In this document: positions 42,943 to 48,102 of the stretch, piece by piece | Layout: every line of letters starts with the position of its first letter | Numbering within the stretch: position 1 is the first letter of the stretch | Assembly (NCBI GenBank): GCA_964583615.1 | Contig: CAZOWM010000027.1 | Span: 1-48,102 of the forward strand | DNA: 48,102 nucleotides | Reading direction: 5' to 3' | Source of the DNA: CAZOWM01 sp964583615 | GTDB lineage: Bacteria; Spirochaetota; B62-G9; DRHN01 | Position numbers and translations under genes: made by a program | The notes under the pieces: model-generated | What the model was told of the DNA's origin: nothing | Database searches by the model: none | Seen by the model: the letters and a program-made list of their open reading frames with translations, nothing else

Positions 42943-43036
42943 TTTCAGTTGCACCGCTTCTTTTTCTCAGTTATTATAAAAAAACGCTGTACCGTATCTC
43001 CACACAAGCCGCATCTCGCAACAAAAGGAGTTGTTC

Positions 43037-45931
43037 TTGGCTTTTTTTGCTTCCGAAACACGTGAAAAAGACATGTTTAACAGGTTGTATCCCTTTCTGT
43101 TCGTGATCTTCTTTTTTTCAGGGGCGAACGGGCTCATCTTTGAAATCGTGTTCAGGCGGCAGCTTCACCTTGCGCTTGGAATAACGCATTACTCGGTCGG
43201 TACAGTGCTCACGATTTTCATGGCAGGGCTCGGTATCGGGAGCATTATCTTCGGGAAGTTTGCAGACAGGACCTCAAAGCTCCTCGGTGTGTACGGGATA
43301 TTGGAGTTGGGGATCGGGCTGTGCGGTATTATCCTTACCGGTCTTCTGCGTTACCTGGATTCTCTCTATGTGTGGTTCATCAGCGCATTCAGCAGTCCGG
43401 CATCACAGAGCATTGTCGTGAAAATTCTTCTCTCATGTATCTTTCTTCTCCCACCCACAGTTCTCATGGGAGGAACGCTCCCAGTACTGGGAAAAGCCGT
43501 ATCGCGACCAAATATGCGCTCAGGTGCGCCTCTCGGACTGCTCTACGGCCTCAACACACTCGGAGGTGTTCTCGGCACGCTCGTTGTCACCTTTTTTCTG
43601 CTCGGCACGCTTGGAACAAAGGCCACACTGCTCGTGTTCTCTTTCGTAGCAATGGCAATTGGGATCTTCGTGCTTGTACTCTCCGTACGCACGAAATACC
43701 CGCTTCAGGACAAGCGTGAACATAAAAGTGAAGACGGAACCACCCCTGTGGTGTTTTCCGGCTCACATCTCTTCATCATGTTCACCGCATTTGTGGTCGC
43801 CGGTTTCGTGGGCCTTTCTGTGGAAGTGTACTGGACGCGCATACTCGCGTATGTGATCGGAAGCCACGGCTATGCTTTCGGAATTATACTCGCATCCTTC
43901 CTATCCGGCCTTGCGGTAGGGAGCATCGCAGCTTCTCGTGTTGTCGACAGAGTGAAACATCCTATGGACTGGCTCGGAATTTCTGAATATTCCATCGGTA
44001 TTGCAGTGCTCGTGACAAGCCTCCTGCTTTTTCGCATGCGGGGGTTTGCAGGGGCGCTTTCCCTTCGCATGGCAGGCTCCTGGCAGAAATTCATCACCCT
44101 CGAAATGATCATCCTGTTCTTCATCCTTCTTTTTCCCACTTTTCTCATGGGAACAGTGTTTCCGCTCATCATGACCGTTCTCTCCCAACGCTTCCGTATG
44201 CTCGGCAGGTTTATCGGCAGGGGGTATGCGCTCAACACTCTGGGAAGCATACTTGGAGCGTCTCTTGCGAGTTTTGTTCTCATTGAAATATTCGGAATAT
44301 CTTTCGGAATAAAGTTGTCGAGCGTCCTTGCCCTCGGAATGGGTATTGTCATTTTCGCATCGCGGCAAGGTTTTCGAAGGAGGGTTCCTGCAGCTGTTGC
44401 AGGCTGCGCGCTTGCGGCGCTCGTGGTTCTTTTCCCCTTACATCACCCGCTTCAACAGCTCGGTCCCGGTGAGCGCCTCATCTTCTACAGAGAGGCAAGC
44501 TCTGCGACGGTCTCGGTCAGAGAAGATGCAGAGGGGGGCAGGATACTTTCCATAAATGGGCTCGACGAGGTTCCGGTTGATCCTTCATCCATACTCACCT
44601 TTCGAGTTCTCGCACACATGCCGCTTCTGCTTCACCCGGATCCACGACAAGTTATGGTCCTCTCCCTTGGAGGCGCAATCACGACGAGCAGCGTTGCAAC
44701 CCATGATGTGGAACGCGTCGATGCGGTGGAGCTGTGTCCGCCCGTGGTCGAAGCAGCTGAACTTTTCAGCAACTGGAACCGTGATGTGCTGCGAGATCCG
44801 CGCCTGCGCATTGTTCTTCAGGATGGAAGAAACTATCTCCTCACCGCCGACACACGCTACGATGTGATTACTGCAGACGCTACGCATCCATGGAGTGCGG
44901 ACAGCTGGATTCTGTATACAAGGGAGTTCTACGAGCTCGTTCTCTCATCACTCGATGCGAACGGCATCTTCTGTCAGTGGTTACCCCTCCACTATCTTTC
45001 ACCCAAGGACTTCAAATGCATACTCAGAACCATGAGAACCGTATTTGCACACCTCTCTGTCTGGTACACTGGCTCTTACGTGATCGTCCTCGGCCAGGAG
45101 CACGCGCCTCTTCTCGATACAGGTATGATAGAAAAGCGCATGAAACAGACTCGCGTCGGGAAAGACCTGATCTCAGCTGGCATCGACTCTGCCCCTGCAC
45201 TCATCAGCCTTCACCTGCTTTCAGACGAACACGTCGACCGCTTCGTGGGAGAAGGACCGTTGAACACGGACGACAGGGCCTATCTCGAGCATTCTGCAGC
45301 GCGCTGCTTCGGCGTGGAAACCACACCTGTCAATCTCTCAGCTCTCAACAATGTGAGACAAATACCCTCATTTGTCGCTGAAACAGGTGCACAAAAAGAA
45401 GCGATCGAGCGGCTTTTTCTTGCCAGAAAAGAGATGATCCGCGGGCGAATATCCACCTACCGCGGGGAGTTCGAAAGTGCGATCAGTTCGTACAAGTACG
45501 CGCTTGAGATTTTCCCTGAGGATGAGCTGAGCAGAATCTTTTTCGAAGACGCGCAAAAGACCCTTGCATCATCTTTGGCTACCAGAGGGGACGAATACAG
45601 GCGTTCGGGAGAAGCAGACAAAGCACGCGAAGCCTATCGGAATGCGCTCTGGATAGACCCTGAAGAGCCGCACGCGCACAACGGAATGGGTCTTCTGCTC
45701 TTCTACGAAGGAAATTACCTGGAGGCCCTTTCACACTACGACAGTGCCCTTGAAAGAATGCCATATCAGGCTTTCATCCGTTACAACAAGGTGCTCGCGC
45801 TCCTGAAATCAGGCCGGACCGTCGAGGCGGAAAAGGAAATTGAGATCATAGAGAAGCTGGAGAAAAACATGGACAGAGTCATTTCTCGGGATCTGAGAAA
45901 ATACCTTGCAGAGGTGAAGGCCGCGCTGTAA
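43037..45931 (+). CDS. Fused membrane spermidine-synthase-like protein with TPR tail
   Basis: A 964-residue protein in three parts. Residues about 15-450 hold some 12-14 membrane helices in two similar halves (GANGLIFEIVFRRQL, GLSVEVYWTRILAYV; both include LMGG/LMGT...P and GRGYALNTLGS). Residues about 470-740 are a spermidine-synthase-like domain with VMVLSLGGAITTSS in place of the usual GGG, and DGRNYLLTADTRYDVITADATHPW. Residues about 790-964 form TPR repeats. The altered glycine motif and missing polyamine-site residues make real spermidine synthesis doubtful. The start is TTG at 43037, with AAAGGAG six bases upstream. It is a single gene, divergent from the regulator. Confidence 0.88.
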   Translation: MAFFASETREKDMFNRLYPFLFVIFFFSGANGLIFEIVFRRQLHLALGITHYSVGTVLTIFMAGLGIGSIIFGKFADRTSKLLGVYGILELGIGLCGIILTGLLRYLDSLYVWFISAFSSPASQSIVVKILLSCIFLLPPTVLMGGTLPVLGKAVSRPNMRSGAPLGLLYGLNTLGGVLGTLVVTFFLLGTLGTKATLLVFSFVAMAIGIFVLVLSVRTKYPLQDKREHKSEDGTTPVVFSGSHLFIMFTAFVVAGFVGLSVEVYWTRILAYVIGSHGYAFGIILASFLSGLAVGSIAASRVVDRVKHPMDWLGISEYSIGIAVLVTSLLLFRMRGFAGALSLRMAGSWQKFITLEMIILFFILLFPTFLMGTVFPLIMTVLSQRFRMLGRFIGRGYALNTLGSILGASLASFVLIEIFGISFGIKLSSVLALGMGIVIFASRQGFRRRVPAAVAGCALAALVVLFPLHHPLQQLGPGERLIFYREASSATVSVREDAEGGRILSINGLDEVPVDPSSILTFRVLAHMPLLLHPDPRQVMVLSLGGAITTSSVATHDVERVDAVELCPPVVEAAELFSNWNRDVLRDPRLRIVLQDGRNYLLTADTRYDVITADATHPWSADSWILYTREFYELVLSSLDANGIFCQWLPLHYLSPKDFKCILRTMRTVFAHLSVWYTGSYVIVLGQEHAPLLDTGMIEKRMKQTRVGKDLISAGIDSAPALISLHLLSDEHVDRFVGEGPLNTDDRAYLEHSAARCFGVETTPVNLSALNNVRQIPSFVAETGAQKEAIERLFLARKEMIRGRISTYRGEFESAISSYKYALEIFPEDELSRIFFEDAQKTLASSLATRGDEYRRSGEADKAREAYRNALWIDPEEPHAHNGMGLLLFYEGNYLEALSHYDSALERMPYQAFIRYNKVLALLKSGRTVEAEKEIEIIEKLEKNMDRVISRDLRKYLAEVKAAL

Positions 45932-45932
45932 T

Positions 45933-46280
45933 ATGGCCACTCTTCATCTTTTTTTCACACTGGGCAAGTACAGGCTTCAGGGAAAACACGCACGGCTGCT
46001 TCAGGCCATCAGCGGGGCTCTCCTGCTTGCACTGGGGCTTGTGCTCACCGTGGATCCCACACTTCTCATGCTCACCCGATCACTCCACCTTGGCTCCCGC
46101 CATGTCCTCTATAACCTTGACGATTGCGGAGGCGTTTTCCTCTCCGAACCCCTTGTTCATCCCGACCTTGAACATCTCGTGCACAATCGACGGGATGAAC
46201 AAAGGCATTCCCAGATCCTCTGCAAAATCTTTGACCAGGTTCGTGTCCTTCACCATGGTCCTGAGATGAAAGGATACTGA
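45933..46280 (+). pseudogene. Probable fragment of a membrane protein gene
   Basis: A frame that opens two bases after the previous stop. Its first 49 residues read like the end of a real membrane protein (basic loop KYRLQGKHARLL, then helix AISGALLLALGLVLTV and DPTLLML), as in C-termini of LysE or CcdA-type proteins. After 46080 it runs antisense through the dehydrogenase gene and looks random. Either it is a short real protein, or the junction near 46075 cut an older gene. No binding site is strong. Confidence 0.4.
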
Positions 46281-46967
46281 GAAATCCCGTTCAAGCACCG
46301 CATTCCCGAACCCTTCGAGAAGCGGAGAGCGAAAGTCCGACTCCCCCCACAGCTTCAAAGCCTCTCGCACATCAATCCCCGCCTTGGATGCAAACACGAG
46401 CGCCTCTGCAAGCGCTGCAACGAGCGAGGAAACGTAGAGCTGCCCACACATTTTTGTGGCAAAGCCTTTGCCTGTCGGGCCCATGTAGTGATATGTCTCT
46501 CCCAGAACCTCGAATAATGGCTTGACCTTTTCGAAAACGCTTCTCTCACCCCCCGCCATTATCCACAGTCCCCCAGCATTGACTTCCGCTTTTGTCCCGT
46601 GCACGGGCGCATCGAGAAATGACACTCCCTTTTTTGCATACATTTCCTGCTCCCACAGCGCAGTTTTGGGCATCTGTGTGCTCATGTCAATCATGACCTG
46701 CCCTTCATGCGCGCCTTCGAGCAGCCCATCAGGGCCGAGCGTCACGTCCTTGAGCGCAGACAGGTCCCACACCATTACTATGACAATATCGCAGTTTTCT
46801 GCGATCTCCCTCGGGGTTTCACACACCGATGCCCCCAAATCCGCGCACTCCGATGTCTTTTTTTTTGTCCTGTTGTACACAGAGACCGGATACCCCGCTT
46901 TCAGGAGGTTTTTTGCAATCCCCAGGCCCATGATTCCAAGCCCCACGACTCCCACTTTTTCTTTCAT
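46080..46967 (-). CDS. Hydroxyisobutyrate-dehydrogenase-family oxidoreductase
   Basis: A 295-residue beta-hydroxyacid dehydrogenase. VGVVGLGIMGLGIAKNLLKAG binds the cofactor, DMSTQMPKTA and FLDAPVHGTKAEVNAG bind substrate, and GKGFATKMCGQLYVS holds the catalytic lysine; the family's asparagine four residues on is replaced (CGQ for CNN). Family members reduce tartronate semialdehyde, oxidise 3-hydroxyisobutyrate or reduce related acids. The start is the ATG with AAGGAGG seven bases upstream. It follows a sugar isomerase-like gene, suggesting a joint pathway such as hydroxypyruvate/tartronate, by inference. Confidence 0.9.
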   Translation of the reverse strand: MKEKVGVVGLGIMGLGIAKNLLKAGYPVSVYNRTKKKTSECADLGASVCETPREIAENCDIVIVMVWDLSALKDVTLGPDGLLEGAHEGQVMIDMSTQMPKTALWEQEMYAKKGVSFLDAPVHGTKAEVNAGGLWIMAGGERSVFEKVKPLFEVLGETYHYMGPTGKGFATKMCGQLYVSSLVAALAEALVFASKAGIDVREALKLWGESDFRSPLLEGFGNAVLERDFSVSFHLRTMVKDTNLVKDFAEDLGMPLFIPSIVHEMFKVGMNKGFGEENASAIVKVIEDMAGAKVE

Positions 46968-46987
46968 CCAGAGCCTCCTTATGTATA

Positions 46988-47009
46988 TGTGCGCCATGCC
47001 GGGCGCACA
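46988..47009 (-). other. Hairpin in the leader of the dehydrogenase gene
   Basis: TGTGCGCC and GGCGCACA pair over eight bases around a 6-base loop, ending 21 bases before the start codon. It may set mRNA stability or translation. Confidence 0.5.
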
Positions 47010-47011
47010 AT

Positions 47012-47052
47012 AAAAAACAGGGAACCCCAACACTACATGTCGTAATTCCCTG
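47012..47052 (-). terminator. Intrinsic terminator after the isomerase gene
   Basis: On the minus strand CAGGGAA pairs with TTCCCTG across a 21-base loop and is followed by six T. It should separate the isomerase from the dehydrogenase, perhaps only partly, because the gap has no clear new promoter. Confidence 0.6.
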
Positions 47053-47087
47053 CCGTAATGATATATTTCAATACCTGCCAGGAGGTG

Positions 47088-48065
47088 CTAGTCGTTGAAA
47101 AGCGCGTCACGGATGATGCGCTGGGAATTCCCCGCGTCGAGGCTTTTCATCGCCTCTTTCATTGCCGTCCTGTCCAGCCTGTCCAGTATCCGCTCGAGGC
47201 TCCTCAGGTTTTTTACGCAGAGCTCGGTCGCGGTCCTTCCATCCATCCTGAAGGGGAATATGTCAAGCCCGATCCACCCGTTATAGTGCATTTCATCAAG
47301 ATAGTACAGAAACTCGAGCGATTCCTGCAGGTGAACGCTCACCGCAATCATGTCATCGTCCCAATCACCGTACGCGTCGTTCATGTGCACGTTGAACATT
47401 TTGTTGTGCATGCCGAGAATCGCAGCCGACTCGGCAGGTTTCTCCTTTGACATGAGGGAGTGCCCGAAGTCGATGACCACGCCCACATTGTCTCCGCACT
47501 CCCGCGCGAGATAGAGCGCTTTTCCCACTGCGCCGATCGTCATGTATTTTCGCGGCTCCTTCAGTTTGTACTCGAGACAGATCTTCATGTCCCTGTTGTA
47601 CTGTGCGATCTCCACAATGCTTTCCTTCAATCTCGTCCAGTGATCCACATAGTTGCACTGAAAGGAGTAATCGAACCCATCGCTCCCGAGCCAGAGACAG
47701 ACCGCGGGGCATCCCATCTCAACCGCAAGATCAACCGCTCTTTTACAGACATCGATTGCTTCACTTCTGAGGCGGGAGTCCGTGTGGGTGATAGAGCCCA
47801 GTTTGAACTTCCTGTCTCCGAAGGTGTTTGCGAGTATGCTCGTAAGTGTGAGTTTGTTGTCAGCGAGCCACTCTTTGAACTGTGCAGGTTTAACCCCATC
47901 CGCCTGAGAGGAGATGATCTCCACACCATCGATTCCGTCGACACTTCCGGCGATTTCAATGAGATTTTTCAGAGACTGTTCTTCAGCAGAGTACCCCTGG
48001 GGAACGAACCTGTCCGAAGCTCCGCCAAGAGCCCACAATCCTGCAGAATATTTGAATTTTGCCAT
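47088..48065 (-). CDS. TIM-barrel sugar isomerase/epimerase
   Basis: A 325-residue protein of the xylose-isomerase-like TIM-barrel family. The metal-binding pattern is visible in VEIISS, KICLEYKLKE, VVIDFGHSLM, NVHMNDAYGDWDDD and GLDIFPFR, matching the usual Glu, Asp, His and acidic ligand order, with aspartate at the last place. Relatives act on ketoses or ketose phosphates such as tagatose, rhamnulose or hydroxypyruvate. GGAGG stands seven bases before the ATG. It is the last gene of the window and may belong to a longer operon that begins outside. Confidence 0.88.
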   Translation of the reverse strand: MAKFKYSAGLWALGGASDRFVPQGYSAEEQSLKNLIEIAGSVDGIDGVEIISSQADGVKPAQFKEWLADNKLTLTSILANTFGDRKFKLGSITHTDSRLRSEAIDVCKRAVDLAVEMGCPAVCLWLGSDGFDYSFQCNYVDHWTRLKESIVEIAQYNRDMKICLEYKLKEPRKYMTIGAVGKALYLARECGDNVGVVIDFGHSLMSKEKPAESAAILGMHNKMFNVHMNDAYGDWDDDMIAVSVHLQESLEFLYYLDEMHYNGWIGLDIFPFRMDGRTATELCVKNLRSLERILDRLDRTAMKEAMKSLDAGNSQRIIRDALFND

Positions 48066-48102
48066 GCGAAAACCTCCAAAAATCTCGTGAATTATTTCCT
48101 TC

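Overview
The window looks like the chromosome of an anaerobic bacterium, most likely a free-living member of the Spirochaetota. This assignment is inferred from gene content: substrate-binding proteins whose mature ends begin like Ala-Ser-Gly-Glu-Lys-Glu, RtcB with archease, rubrerythrin/ferritin/PerR oxygen defence without a visible catalase, and many sugar ABC systems. No rRNA or other marker is present to prove it.

Region 1 (1-7,430) is AT-richer and accessory. It holds three exported ankyrin-repeat proteins (a 14-repeat lipoprotein, a WD40-ankyrin fusion and a 7-repeat protein), two small lipoproteins, a small conserved protein, two decayed REP-like repeats, a truncated hicB remnant, an intact hicBA toxin-antitoxin pair and a tRNA-Arg(CCT).

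Region 2 (7,680-21,630) is housekeeping and redox. It starts with gnd and pgl of the oxidative pentose phosphate pathway. A sodium-pump-type operon nqrBCDEF follows, with no nqrA beside it, then a conserved unknown gene and a rubredoxin too short to be found by ordinary length cut-offs. An oxygen/iron block follows: ferritin-like protein, divergent nitroreductase, Nfu scaffold, second ferritin-like protein, ferritin, PerR and rubrerythrin. A near-perfect PerR box lies over the promoter in front of nfu. LarE, a cupin, RtcB and archease complete the region.

Region 3 (21,640-24,800) is a vitamin B12 uptake operon (btuF-btuC-btuD, minus strand) led by a cobalamin riboswitch and an intrinsic terminator.

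Region 4 (24,837-48,065, almost all minus strand) is carbohydrate or polyol catabolism. One unit carries DhaL, DhaK, an Rbs-type ABC importer, an FGGY kinase, a HAD phosphatase, an M20 amidohydrolase and an SDR dehydrogenase. A second, controlled by a divergent-side IclR regulator, carries a binding protein, two permeases, two different ATPases whose defects fall in the same composite ATP site, and a small membrane protein. A fused membrane spermidine-synthase-like/TPR protein, a probable gene fragment, a hydroxyisobutyrate-dehydrogenase-family enzyme and a TIM-barrel sugar isomerase end the window.

The most useful leads are the asymmetric ATPase pair, the NqrA-less Nqr operon with its unknown partner, the PerR-controlled iron/oxygen block, the ketose-kinase cluster of unknown substrate, and a 26-bp tandem repeat that forms the tail of a permease gene.
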